From the NCBI GenBank assembly GCA_002320005.1, contig DCJK01000024.1, forward strand, positions 1-64,000: 64,000 nucleotides of DNA, given 5' to 3'. Source of the stretch: Firmicutes bacterium UBA1702 (GTDB lineage Bacteria; Bacillota; Clostridia; Peptostreptococcales; Anaerovoracaceae). Below are positions 52,341 through 61,582 of this stretch, in pieces (position 1 is the first letter of the stretch; each line of letters begins with the position of its first letter). Both the position numbers and the translations under genes were made by a program. The notes below the pieces were generated by a model. It saw only the letters and a program-made list of their open reading frames with translations, ran no database searches and was not told the DNA's origin.

Positions 52341-54305
52341 TTGGAAGGAACAATACGCGGTAAAAATTTAATAGTTATGGCAATAACGCTTTTTATGATT
52401 TTTTCGGCGGCTTTTGCACTTTCGGATAAGGCTGCGGCTGCAACAACAGCTATGGTAGACAGCAGTGACGGTCTGAATGTCAGAAGCGGTCCGGGAACTG
52501 ATTACAGTATATTATATGTTCTTGAGAACAGAGCAGTGGTAGATGTCATTGAAGCCAGCGGAATATGGTACAAGATAAGCTATAATGGACAGCAGGGGTA
52601 TGCCCATTCTGATTATCTTGTGCTTAGTGAAAGTCCTGAATATGTATATGACGGTGACTTTGAAGAAGAACTTGCAGCGCAGGGTTTTCCGGAAAGTTAC
52701 AAAGAATATCTGAGACAGCTTCATGCCGCTCATCCGCAGTGGGTTTTCAAAGCACATCAGACAGGACTGGACTGGAACAATGTGATTGAGAAAGAGAGTA
52801 AAGTAGGTGTAAACCTGGTTCACAAGAGTTCTCCTGATTCTTGGAAATCCAGAGATTATGGTGCTTATGACCCTTCCACCGGAGAGTATGAGATTTTCGA
52901 CAGCGGAGGATGGGTTGCTGCATCATCGGGAATTATTCAATATTATATGGACCCAAGAAATTTCCTTAAAGAAGGAGCAATCTTCCAGTTTATGAGTCAT
53001 TCCTATGACAGTCTGACACAGACACGGGCCGGACTTCAGGAACTTGTGGCAGGTACATTTCTTGCGAATAAATTCCCGGAAGCCGGATATGACACTTATT
53101 CGGATGCACTGATATATGCAGGCCGGCAGTCCGACGTAAACCCTTATGTGCTGGCATCAATGATTCTCGTGGAACAGGGAAGAGACGGCAGAGGCGGCAG
53201 CATTTCGGGCACTGTTCCGGGATTTGAAGGATATTATAATTTCTTCAATGTGCGTGCTTATGCCAGCGGAAGCTATGATGCGGTAGAGTACGGTCTCCTT
53301 TATGCCAGCGAAAGCGGATCCTACGGGCGCCCGTGGAATACCAGAATAAAGTCCATAATTGGAGGAGCGCTGCATTACGCAAGCAATTATATAAATAACA
53401 ATCAGAATACCCTTTATCTCAAAAAGTTCAATGTAATGAACGGACTTGGCAGTGTAGCTACCCACCAGTATATGACCAATGTTGCCGGAGCTTCTCAGGA
53501 AGCAAGTAACCTGGCTGACGGCTATGGCAGCAGCAGCGCCATAACTTTCTATATACCTGTCTATAAAAATATGCCTGCAGCGGCGTGTGCAGTACCGGGA
53601 AGCGGAAGCAATGACTATTTCCTTAAATCGCTGTCAGTTGACGGATATAACCTTGTACCGGCTTTCAGCATGTACAGCTATGATTACGAACTGGCAGTTC
53701 CTGCAGGCACGACTGCAGTAAAAATAAATGCTGTATGCAACGATTCAGGTTCAAAGGTATCAGGAAGCGGAAACATAGCCCTGACGGGAGATATAACGGA
53801 GGCTAAGGTGGTTGTAACGGCCACCAGCGGAATTTCCAAAACATATACCATTACCATTGCCAGGGAAAAGGCTCTTTCCGGAAACAAACCTGTAAGCAGT
53901 GTCTACAATGTGGGAACATATATTACGGGAGTAGGTTTTGCTACACCGGTTTCAACATTCAAGTCAAATATAAGCGCACCGGAGGGATGCACTCTGAAGG
54001 TGACAGACTCATTGGGAACTGAAAAGACCTCAGGAAATGTGGGAACAGGATATAAAGTTGTTATTTACGACGGAAGCGGAAAGGCAACTTCCAGTACGGA
54101 AGTGGTTGTTAAGGGTGATAATGGCGGAGATGGAAAGTGTAATTCCCTAGATCTCCTTATGATTCAAAGGCATATAGTGGGGTTATCGACACTTGGCGGC
54201 ACTTCATTTACTGCTTCAGATATTAACGGAGACGGAAAGGTGAACTCACTGGATTTATTATATGTTCAGAGATACATTGTCGGTTCTTATGACATAAAAA
54301 ATTAA
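52341..54305 (+). CDS. exported glucosaminidase with SH3b, cadherin-like and dockerin domains
   Basis: A 654-residue secreted peptidoglycan hydrolase. Layout: signal peptide (1-33); bacterial SH3 domain (about 36-98, SDGLNVRSGPGTDYSIL); a GH73-like N-acetylglucosaminidase catalytic region (about 110-420) with the probable catalytic Glu in ILVEQGRDGRGG; a cadherin-like beta-sandwich (about 430-520); a linker; and a C-terminal type I dockerin with two calcium-loop repeats ending NSLDLLMIQRHIVG and DINGDGKVNSLDLLYVQRYIVG. The TTG start at 52341 was chosen for the AGAGGG six bases upstream and the signal peptide directly after; no ATG fits. The dockerin should dock on the cohesin-like protein encoded 16 bp downstream. 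Confidence 0.88.
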   Translation: MEGTIRGKNLIVMAITLFMIFSAAFALSDKAAAATTAMVDSSDGLNVRSGPGTDYSILYVLENRAVVDVIEASGIWYKISYNGQQGYAHSDYLVLSESPEYVYDGDFEEELAAQGFPESYKEYLRQLHAAHPQWVFKAHQTGLDWNNVIEKESKVGVNLVHKSSPDSWKSRDYGAYDPSTGEYEIFDSGGWVAASSGIIQYYMDPRNFLKEGAIFQFMSHSYDSLTQTRAGLQELVAGTFLANKFPEAGYDTYSDALIYAGRQSDVNPYVLASMILVEQGRDGRGGSISGTVPGFEGYYNFFNVRAYASGSYDAVEYGLLYASESGSYGRPWNTRIKSIIGGALHYASNYINNNQNTLYLKKFNVMNGLGSVATHQYMTNVAGASQEASNLADGYGSSSAITFYIPVYKNMPAAACAVPGSGSNDYFLKSLSVDGYNLVPAFSMYSYDYELAVPAGTTAVKINAVCNDSGSKVSGSGNIALTGDITEAKVVVTATSGISKTYTITIAREKALSGNKPVSSVYNVGTYITGVGFATPVSTFKSNISAPEGCTLKVTDSLGTEKTSGNVGTGYKVVIYDGSGKATSSTEVVVKGDNGGDGKCNSLDLLMIQRHIVGLSTLGGTSFTASDINGDGKVNSLDLLYVQRYIVGSYDIKN

Positions 54306-54320
54306 AAGGATACTCAACTG

Positions 54321-55544
54321 ATGAAGACAAAAAAGAAATACATTACGTTTATAGCTGTGCTTATTCTGCTGGTGACATCGATTTTCACAGAAACTGCTTT
54401 TGCAGCTGCCACTGCGTCTATAAGTGGTGGGGGAAACTATAAAGTGGGGCAGACGGTAACTGTAAATTTTACATATGGTGGAGTCACTTATGGAACTGCA
54501 AAGACAACTTTTAGATACAACACGTCGGTTCTGCAGTTCCAAAGCTGTTCAGCGCAGGTATATAACGGAACCGCAGGGGTCACAACTGTCAGCCTTGTTT
54601 CAGGAGGAAGCAGCACATTGGGCTGCACATTGACCTTTAAGGCAATAGGCACAGGAAGTACATCAGTTACTGCAGAAACGAGTGAACTCTATGATATAGA
54701 TGGAAATGACATTTTATCATCTGTATCTACAAGATCTACCACAATATCAGTAACCAATCCATCCAGCCAGGTTTCCGGCAACGCAAATCTGTCATATATG
54801 TCTGTATCGGCGGGAAGCCTTTCGCCTTCGTTTTCACCGTCGGTTACATCATATACTGTGAATGTGGGCTCTGATGTGACTGTATGCACCATCAGCGCTG
54901 ACACACAGGATTCAAATGCAGTAATTTCGGTAAGCGGATCAAAAGAGCTTAAAACGGGCAAGAATGTGCGCTCTGTTACGGTCACGGCAGAGAACGGCAC
55001 AACCAAAACATATACGATAACAATTTACAGAACTGAAGGTACAGGCGGCGGCGATGAAGAAGAAAAACCAGGAGATGATGAGCAACAGAAAATCCCGGAG
55101 GATATAAAAGTTTCCGTTGGAGATAAAGAATATATTCTTGCGGAAAACATAAGCGAAAATGATGTACCCAAAGGGTTCACCATTACATCGGCAATGTATG
55201 GCGAATATGAGATTCCCGTAATAAAGGATTCTGAACTTAAATATACGCTTGCCATGCTTAAAGATCCGGAGACAGGCGACGGCAAATGGTTCTTCTATGA
55301 TGAAGAAAATGATACTTTCAGCAGCTCATCGCAGATTTCAGCTGAAGATGCCATGAGATTTGCAGAGTTGGCAGCATATTACGATAACAAGGGAGATGAG
55401 CCTTCCGGTATCGGTATGACTGACAAGATTCTTCTGGCGGTGCTTGGCGTGACAGCGGTTGCTCTGGCGGCAGCGGTCATCGCATTACGGAGAAAAAGTT
55501 CAAAGGGAAACAAAAGCAGAAAAACAAAGTCATGGATGGATTAG
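54321..55544 (+). CDS. membrane-anchored cohesin-like surface protein
   Basis: A 407-residue exported protein. Residues 1-28 are a signal peptide. Residues 30-150 read as a cohesin-like beta-sandwich (VGQTVTVNFTYGGVTYGTAKTTFRYNTSVLQF, and GCTLTFKAIGTGSTSVTAE). A cadherin-like domain (about 158-240) closely resembles the one in the upstream hydrolase. An acidic linker, an unassigned domain of about 100 residues, one membrane helix (about 373-394) and a basic tail (RRKSSKGNKSRKTK) complete it. It probably holds the dockerin-bearing hydrolase at the membrane-wall interface. Only the cohesin assignment is tentative. Confidence 0.8.
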   Translation: MKTKKKYITFIAVLILLVTSIFTETAFAAATASISGGGNYKVGQTVTVNFTYGGVTYGTAKTTFRYNTSVLQFQSCSAQVYNGTAGVTTVSLVSGGSSTLGCTLTFKAIGTGSTSVTAETSELYDIDGNDILSSVSTRSTTISVTNPSSQVSGNANLSYMSVSAGSLSPSFSPSVTSYTVNVGSDVTVCTISADTQDSNAVISVSGSKELKTGKNVRSVTVTAENGTTKTYTITIYRTEGTGGGDEEEKPGDDEQQKIPEDIKVSVGDKEYILAENISENDVPKGFTITSAMYGEYEIPVIKDSELKYTLAMLKDPETGDGKWFFYDEENDTFSSSSQISAEDAMRFAELAAYYDNKGDEPSGIGMTDKILLAVLGVTAVALAAAVIALRRKSSKGNKSRKTKSWMD

Positions 55545-55569
55545 AGCACTGGAAAGGGGGACGGGTTCT

Positions 55570-56265
55570 TTGCTGGATGAAATACAGGGATTTTTTGAGG
55601 AACTGAGCTGGATATCAGTGACAATAAGACTTATACTTGCTACAATGCTGGGAAGTTTTGTAGGTATGGAAAGGGCACACAAGAGATATGCAGCCGGAAT
55701 AAGAACTTTTGCATTGGTATGCCTTGGCTCTGCTCTTGCCACCATAATGGGCATATATCTATGGAATCTCAGCGGAGGGGAAGCAGATATGGCAAGAATA
55801 CCGGCACAGATTCTGTGCGGTATAGGTTTTCTGGGCGCAGGTACTATAATTGTGACTGACAGAAAACAGATAAAAGGGCTGACTACTGCTGCAGGTCTGT
55901 GGGTAACGGCTACCATGGGGATGGCCATAGGAGCAGGCTTTATATGGGCAGGAATTGTGTGCTTTGTCCTTATATTTGTAACCACCTACTGTATGTACTA
56001 TATGGCCAGGTATGTTGAAAACCATACAAGGACCATCGAAGTATATATAGAAGTTGAACGTAAAGGCGTAGAACCTTTTCTGAACTTTATTAAAGATTGC
56101 GGTTATGTCATAACATCTATTGAAAGAAGGAAAGATGAGACAATTCTGGAAGAGGACATAGCGTTTAGAGTTGAACTGGATATGCTGAAAAAACGTAACC
56201 ATGCTGTGGTTATGGATGAAATACTAAGTGTTGAAGAAGTCCATTACGTGGAAGAGATAATTTAG
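55570..56265 (+). CDS. MgtC/SapB family membrane protein
   Basis: A 231-residue protein: a short N-terminal region, then four or five membrane helices of the MgtC/SapB family (LILATMLGSFVGMERA, GIRTFALVCLGSALATIMG, ICGIGFLGAGTIIV-type motif seen as LCGIGFLGAGTII), and a cytoplasmic C-terminal domain from about residue 155. Family members affect magnesium adaptation or membrane ATPase activity. The TTG start at 55570 follows GGGGGA, 25 bp after the cohesin gene; a longer frame begins inside that gene and was rejected. Confidence 0.85.
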   Translation: MLDEIQGFFEELSWISVTIRLILATMLGSFVGMERAHKRYAAGIRTFALVCLGSALATIMGIYLWNLSGGEADMARIPAQILCGIGFLGAGTIIVTDRKQIKGLTTAAGLWVTATMGMAIGAGFIWAGIVCFVLIFVTTYCMYYMARYVENHTRTIEVYIEVERKGVEPFLNFIKDCGYVITSIERRKDETILEEDIAFRVELDMLKKRNHAVVMDEILSVEEVHYVEEII

Positions 56266-56272
56266 AAAATAT

Positions 56273-56315
56273 GAGCCCGTTGTATCACCGAAAAAGGTGT
56301 CATGCGGGCTCTTTT
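56273..56315. terminator. terminator between mgtC and radical SAM gene
   Basis: GAGCCCG (56273-56279) pairs with CGGGCTC (56305-56311), with an inner CACC/GGTG stem, followed by TTTT. It separates convergent genes. Confidence 0.8.
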
Positions 56316-56318
56316 GGT

Positions 56319-57254
56319 TTATTGATCCTTAAAGGCGAATTTGCCTTGCCATGTATCTCTAAGGCTGAGCTGTTCATCTATTCTGTTGAGGATAGTGCGC
56401 TTGTTGAAACTCCATGGTGGACTTATGAGTATGGAACGCGGGGCATCACCGGTGAGCCGGTGGATAGTTACATCGGGCGGTATTATTTCCAGGCACTTTA
56501 CCACGAGATCGACATATTCATCTATAGAAGAAAAAGGCAGGTAATCGGCGTGAGTGCAGGCCAGCGCAGAGCCTTTCACTATATTGAGCAGATGAAGCTT
56601 CATCCCAAAAAGGCCGGGCTTCTGTGACACATAGCGAACTGAATCCAGCATCATATCATGAGTTTCATCGGGAAGGCCGAGGATAAGGTGTACCACATAT
56701 CTTATTCCGCGTTTTGAGAGTTCATCCACAGCACGGTCAAATTCACAAAGATCATAGCAGCGATTGAACTCATCGGCAGTTTTCTGATGGATAGTCTGAA
56801 GGCCAAGTTCCACCCAGAGAAAATGATTTTTATTTATTTCTTCCAGCAGATCCAGGACATCATCAGAAAGACAGTCAGGGCGGGTGCCTATAACGAGACC
56901 TTCTATTTTGGGATTGCCGAGTATGTCGCAGTATTTTTGGCGAAGTTCACTGACGGAGGCATATGTGTTGGTGTGATTCTGGAAATACGCAAGATATTTA
57001 GCCGAGGGCCACTTTTTGGAGAGGAGCCGTATCTGCTCATCTATGGATGAGGCGAATTCTCCGGAACCGGTATCGGAACAGAAGGTGCAACCGCCAAAGC
57101 CTTTGCTTCCGTCACGATTGGGGCATGTAAATCCGCCGTCAATGGATAGTTTTATCGTCTTCTGTCCGAAGTATTCTTTCAACCAACTGCCGGCTGCCAA
57201 AAAGCGTTTTCCACCGCAGAAGCAATGTGTTTTTTCATTAAAAAAATCCTTCAT
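56319..57254 (-). CDS. TIGR01212-type radical SAM protein
   Basis: A 311-residue radical SAM protein of the YhcC/TIGR01212 group. The cluster cysteines lie in FTCPNRDGSKGFGGCTFC (residues about 34-51), and ELGLQTIHQKTADEFNRCYD and YVVHLILGLPDETHDMM are family blocks. The function of the group is not established. The start at 57254 was chosen for the AAAGGA upstream and because the longer frame adds unrelated hydrophobic residues. It diverges from queH. Confidence 0.88.
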   Translation of the reverse strand: MKDFFNEKTHCFCGGKRFLAAGSWLKEYFGQKTIKLSIDGGFTCPNRDGSKGFGGCTFCSDTGSGEFASSIDEQIRLLSKKWPSAKYLAYFQNHTNTYASVSELRQKYCDILGNPKIEGLVIGTRPDCLSDDVLDLLEEINKNHFLWVELGLQTIHQKTADEFNRCYDLCEFDRAVDELSKRGIRYVVHLILGLPDETHDMMLDSVRYVSQKPGLFGMKLHLLNIVKGSALACTHADYLPFSSIDEYVDLVVKCLEIIPPDVTIHRLTGDAPRSILISPPWSFNKRTILNRIDEQLSLRDTWQGKFAFKDQ

Positions 57255-57350
57255 ATTGTGCGAAATCCTTTGAATTGTTTGAAGTGTATGATATAATAAT
57301 ATGATATCAAATTTGGCTGCCTTAAGCAAGCCTGCAGAGGAGTAAGAGAT

Positions 57351-58004
57351 ATGAATACATATAAAAAGACAACTCCACAGGAAGAAGTAAGAGCACCTAA
57401 AGCCGATCCTGAAATAATTGTTAAGGATGAGGCAGGTCTTAAGGTGAGCAAAAACAGACTGCTCCTTCATTCCTGCTGCGGTCCTTGCAGCACTGCATGC
57501 ATCGAGCGCCTTCTGCCGGATTACAATGTTACGGTTTTTTTCTATAATCCGAATATAACCGACAGGGAAGAATACGAAAAGCGGAAGGAAGCGCAGCTTA
57601 AATTTATAAATCTATACAACGAAAAACTTTCCGATAAAGACAAAATACAGTTTATCGAGGGTGAATATCTGCCTGAGAAATTTTATGATGTGGCATCGGA
57701 ATATGCGTCGGAGCCGGAAGGAGGTGTAAGATGTACGGAATGTTTCAAGCTGAGGCTGGAGCGGACAGCCCAGGCAGCACTCCGTACCGGTAATACTGTT
57801 TTCGGAACCACGCTTACGGTAAGCCCCCATAAGAATTATAATCTGATATCTGCAATAGGGTGGGAGCTTAGCGTAAAATATAATCTGGAGTTCCTGGATA
57901 TGGACTTCAAGAAAAAAGCCGGATTTCAAAGGAGTATACAGATGTCAAAAGAATACGGTCTTTACCGGCAGAACTATTGCGGATGCGAGTTTTCAAAATA
58001 CTAA
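57351..58004 (+). CDS. queH: epoxyqueuosine reductase QueH
   Basis: A 217-residue QueH, which makes queuosine from epoxyqueuosine in tRNA. It uses paired cysteines and an iron-sulfur cluster: HSCCGPCSTAC near residues 41-51, CTECFKLR near 129, and YCGCEFSKY at the C-terminus. GAGGAG precedes the ATG. It lies 15 bp ahead of asnA. The family is an alternative to QueG. Confidence 0.94.
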   Translation: MNTYKKTTPQEEVRAPKADPEIIVKDEAGLKVSKNRLLLHSCCGPCSTACIERLLPDYNVTVFFYNPNITDREEYEKRKEAQLKFINLYNEKLSDKDKIQFIEGEYLPEKFYDVASEYASEPEGGVRCTECFKLRLERTAQAALRTGNTVFGTTLTVSPHKNYNLISAIGWELSVKYNLEFLDMDFKKKAGFQRSIQMSKEYGLYRQNYCGCEFSKY

Positions 58005-58019
58005 TCGGAGGAAATGACT

Positions 58020-59030
58020 ATGGCACACTTAATTTTACCTGAAAACTATGATGCACTTATTGATTTAATGGAAAGCCAGAGAGCTATTAAAAAAATTAAA
58101 GATTACTTCCAGCAGGAGCTGGCTTACGGACTTAATCTCAGAAGAGTTTCCGCACCTCTTTTTGTTGATCCTTCAACAGGACTTAATGACAATCTCAACG
58201 GAGTTGAAAGAAGAGTAAGCTTTACCCTCAAAGATATAGATGAAATGGAAGTAGAAGTTGTACAGTCCCTTGCCAAATGGAAAAGAATGGCACTGGGCAA
58301 ATACGGAATAGCACCGGGACATGGTATATATACCGACATGAATGCCATCAGAAGAGATGAAGAACTGGATAATCTTCATTCTGTATATGTTGATCAGTGG
58401 GACTGGGAAAAAGTCATAACAAAAGAACAGAGATGTGAAGAGTATCTCAAAGAAACCGTAATCACTATTTACAACGCAGTTAAGAACCTGGGAGATTATG
58501 TGAACAGACTCTACAGAGATATACAGACTGAGATACCTAACGAAATTTTCTTTATAACCACTCAGGAACTGGAGGATATGTATCCGGATCTTACACCTAA
58601 AGAAAGAGAAGATGCAATAACCAAGGAGCACGGGGCTGTGTTCATTATGAAAATCGGAGGCAGACTGGCTTCGGGACAGAAGCATGACGGAAGATCTCCT
58701 GACTATGATGACTGGGAACTGAATGGTGATATAATCCTCTGGAACGAAGTTCTTGACAGAGCTTTTGAAATTTCATCCATGGGAATCAGAGTGGATGCAG
58801 AGGCCATGGCAAGACAGCTGAAAGCAGAGGGCTGTGAAGAAAGAGCATCTCTTGAATTCCAGAAAGCGGTTCTGGAAGACAGACTGCCATATACAATAGG
58901 CGGAGGAATAGGACAGAGCAGATTGTGCATGTATTTCCTCAGAAAAGCTCATATCGGAGAGGTTCAGGCTTCAGTATGGCCTAAACAGATGATAGAGGAA
59001 TGTGAGGCACATAACATTCACCTGCTTTAA
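58020..59030 (+). CDS. asnA: aspartate--ammonia ligase AsnA
   Basis: A 336-residue ammonia-dependent asparagine synthetase related to class II tRNA synthetases. Seen are RVSAPLFVDPSTGLNDNLNG (about 41-60), LHSVYVDQWDWEKVI, GGRLASGQKHDGRSPDYDDW and the C-terminal GGGIGQSRLCMYFLRKAHIGEVQASVWP. GGAGG is eight bases before the ATG at 58020; the ATG at 58014 is too close to that site. Confidence 0.95.
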   Translation: MAHLILPENYDALIDLMESQRAIKKIKDYFQQELAYGLNLRRVSAPLFVDPSTGLNDNLNGVERRVSFTLKDIDEMEVEVVQSLAKWKRMALGKYGIAPGHGIYTDMNAIRRDEELDNLHSVYVDQWDWEKVITKEQRCEEYLKETVITIYNAVKNLGDYVNRLYRDIQTEIPNEIFFITTQELEDMYPDLTPKEREDAITKEHGAVFIMKIGGRLASGQKHDGRSPDYDDWELNGDIILWNEVLDRAFEISSMGIRVDAEAMARQLKAEGCEERASLEFQKAVLEDRLPYTIGGGIGQSRLCMYFLRKAHIGEVQASVWPKQMIEECEAHNIHLL

Positions 59031-59039
59031 GAGATTTTT

Positions 59040-61055
59040 ATGATTTATATAAATGCGGCAATAGACAACAAAAGCAAATATACCGACAGTTTGTTCACTT
59101 ATAAAGCTCCTGACTGTATTGAAACAGGAGATCTGGTGATAGTTCCTTTCGGAAAGAATAACAATGAAAAGACGGCGGTGGTTTGTGAAATTGCCGTAAA
59201 GCCGGATTGCCCGGAGGAAAAGATAAAAGAAATAGCCTGTATAAAAGAAAAAGGCTTTCTGACAGAAGAAATGGTAAAAACCGCACTGTGGATGAAGCAG
59301 AGGTATGGAATAAAATATCATGATGCCTTCAGATGCTTCATCCCCGGCGGTAAGCCGCCGAGACCGGGCAAAGAGAAGACACCTTATAAAGATGTTGAAT
59401 CATCATATACAGAACCTGAAAAACTGACTCAGGAGCAGCAGCAGGCATGTGATACTATATCAGAAGCAATACATAGCGGCAGGCAGGAAAGCTTCCTCAT
59501 ACATGGAGTGACATCCAGCGGAAAAACACAGGTTTATATGGAAGCCATTGCAGAGGCATTGAATATGGGCAGATCCTCTATTATGCTGGTACCGGAGATA
59601 TCCCTTACAAAACAGATTATCGAAAATTTTGCAGGGAGATTCGGGAAAAACAATGTCGCAGTATTGCACAGCAAACTTACCCCTCGTGAAAGGCACGATG
59701 AGTGGCGCAGAATAAGACGGGGAGAAGCTAAAATAGTAATAGGTGCCCGCATGGCTGTGTTTGCACCTCTTGAAAAAATAGGTGTCATAGTAATGGACGA
59801 GGAGCACGAGGCAAGCTATAAGGCTGACATGACTCCCAAATATGACACCGTGGATATAGCCATGAAGAGACTGGTATATCACAAGGGCGTGCTGATACTT
59901 GGAAGCGCTACACCATCAGTTGCCTCTTACTTCAGAGCAAGACAGGGCATCTATAAACTGATAACTTTAACAGAGAGATACAACAGGACTCCGCTGCCTA
60001 TGATAAGCGTGGCGGATATGCGAAAGGAACTTAAAGAAGGAAATACAACCATTTTCAGCAGGGAACTCTATTCCTCCATGGAGGAGGAGCTGAAATCAGG
60101 CGGACAGGTGATACTTCTGCAGAATCGCAGAGGGTATTCTAATTTCGTATCCTGCCGTGAATGCGGAAAAGCTATGAAATGTCCAAAATGTGGCATTTCT
60201 CTTACTTATCATAAGATAAGATCGGCGCTGGTGTGCCATTACTGCGGAAGGACTTTTCCTCTTCCTGACAAATGCCCTGACTGCGGCAGCCGATACATCA
60301 GACATTTCGGCGTCGGAACGGAGCAGGTAGAGGAAGCAGTTAAAAAGCATTTCCCCGATGCTTCAGTCGACAGGCTGGACATAGACTCCCTTAAAACCAG
60401 AAGGGATCTTGACCGCATACTTGGTGATTTCGGGAGAAGGAAAACGGATATACTTATCGGTACACAGCTGGCTGCCAAGGGCCTGGATTTTGATAATGTA
60501 GGACTTGTTGGAATAATTGCAGCAGATATGGGACTAAACATACCTGATTACAGGTCTGCGGAAAGAACTTATCAGCTGATAACACAGGCAGCAGGAAGAG
60601 CGGGGAGAGGTCTCAAGCAGGGTAAAGTGGTAATTCAGACATATGAACCGGACAATTATGCCATAAGATGTGCAGCCGGTAATGATTATGACAGATTTTA
60701 CAACATTGAGACAAACAACAGAAAAATTATGGACTATCCGCCTTTCACTGACCTCATTATGGTGAATTTTACTGCAGCTGACGAAAAACAGGCGGCAGAA
60801 TGCCTGGGAAACTGCAGAAAATATATACAGGAACTGCAGAATGAATATGGGAGACTTGAGTCTGCAGTGATGCTGTCCCCAAGAACGGCAGTCAACTTTA
60901 AGGGTGAGGATAAACGCCTTTACATGCTCATAAAGTGTCCAAAAGGCGAAAGAAATAAATATGTATTTTATCTTGAAAGCTTTAAAAAGAAGCTTATTGA
61001 TGAAGGAATCGCATGTAGCATGGATCTGGACATAAATCCATACAGCACTTTTTAA
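59040..61055 (+). CDS. priA: primosomal protein N' (PriA)
   Basis: A 671-residue replication-restart helicase. N-terminal DNA-binding region, Walker A GVTSSGKTQVYMEAI near residue 158, Walker B VIVMDEEHEASYK near 251, and two zinc ribbons (CRECGKAMKCPKCG and CHYCGRTFPLPDKCPDCG, residues about 371-420). The C-terminal helicase motif GTQLAAKGLDFDNVGLVGI is near 474. It is shorter than most PriA (700-800), mostly because of short linkers at the N-terminus. The ribosome site is weak, nine bases after asnA. Confidence 0.95.
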   Translation: MIYINAAIDNKSKYTDSLFTYKAPDCIETGDLVIVPFGKNNNEKTAVVCEIAVKPDCPEEKIKEIACIKEKGFLTEEMVKTALWMKQRYGIKYHDAFRCFIPGGKPPRPGKEKTPYKDVESSYTEPEKLTQEQQQACDTISEAIHSGRQESFLIHGVTSSGKTQVYMEAIAEALNMGRSSIMLVPEISLTKQIIENFAGRFGKNNVAVLHSKLTPRERHDEWRRIRRGEAKIVIGARMAVFAPLEKIGVIVMDEEHEASYKADMTPKYDTVDIAMKRLVYHKGVLILGSATPSVASYFRARQGIYKLITLTERYNRTPLPMISVADMRKELKEGNTTIFSRELYSSMEEELKSGGQVILLQNRRGYSNFVSCRECGKAMKCPKCGISLTYHKIRSALVCHYCGRTFPLPDKCPDCGSRYIRHFGVGTEQVEEAVKKHFPDASVDRLDIDSLKTRRDLDRILGDFGRRKTDILIGTQLAAKGLDFDNVGLVGIIAADMGLNIPDYRSAERTYQLITQAAGRAGRGLKQGKVVIQTYEPDNYAIRCAAGNDYDRFYNIETNNRKIMDYPPFTDLIMVNFTAADEKQAAECLGNCRKYIQELQNEYGRLESAVMLSPRTAVNFKGEDKRLYMLIKCPKGERNKYVFYLESFKKKLIDEGIACSMDLDINPYSTF

Positions 61056-61068
61056 CGGGAGGAATAAA

Positions 61069-61551
61069 ATGGCGCTTAGAAATATTGTAACTGAAGGTGA
61101 TGAAATTTTAAGAAAGCATTGCAGAGAAGTCACCGAAGTAAATGAAAGGATAAAAACCACCATGGAGGACATGCTGGAGACCATGAGAGCCGAGATGGGA
61201 GTAGGAATAGCAGCCCCTCAGGTGGGAATAATGCGCAGAATGTTCATTGCCGAACCTGAACCCGGCAGGGTATATTACATGATTAACCCGGAAATTCTGG
61301 AGCAGAGCGGAAGCCAGACAGGTGACGAGGGATGCCTGAGCGTTCCGGGCATGATAGGAACTGTTGAAAGACCTGACTACATCAAAATCCGCGCATTGGA
61401 CATTAATGGTGCGGAACAGGTGTACGAATTCAGCGGATTCGATGCCAGGGTTATGTGCCACGAGTATGATCATCTGGACGGAATTTTATATATAGATAAA
61501 GCTGAAAATATCAGAGAAGCCTATGATGACTTTGAAGATTTTGAGGAATAA
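61069..61551 (+). CDS. def: peptide deformylase
   Basis: A 160-residue metalloenzyme that removes formyl from new proteins. Motif 1 is GVGIAAPQVG (residues 44-53), motif 2 EGCLSVPG (about 88-95), and motif 3 CHEYDHLDG (about 130-138), which holds the metal-binding His residues. GGGAGG precedes the ATG. It is followed by fmt, its functional partner. Confidence 0.96.
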   Translation: MALRNIVTEGDEILRKHCREVTEVNERIKTTMEDMLETMRAEMGVGIAAPQVGIMRRMFIAEPEPGRVYYMINPEILEQSGSQTGDEGCLSVPGMIGTVERPDYIKIRALDINGAEQVYEFSGFDARVMCHEYDHLDGILYIDKAENIREAYDDFEDFEE

Positions 61552-61582
61552 TAATTCCTGAAAATATCAGAAAGAGGAAAAG

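Noticed and set aside
56271..57273. Plus-strand frames opposite the radical SAM gene
   Set aside because: They are antisense shadows; the minus-strand protein has clear family motifs.
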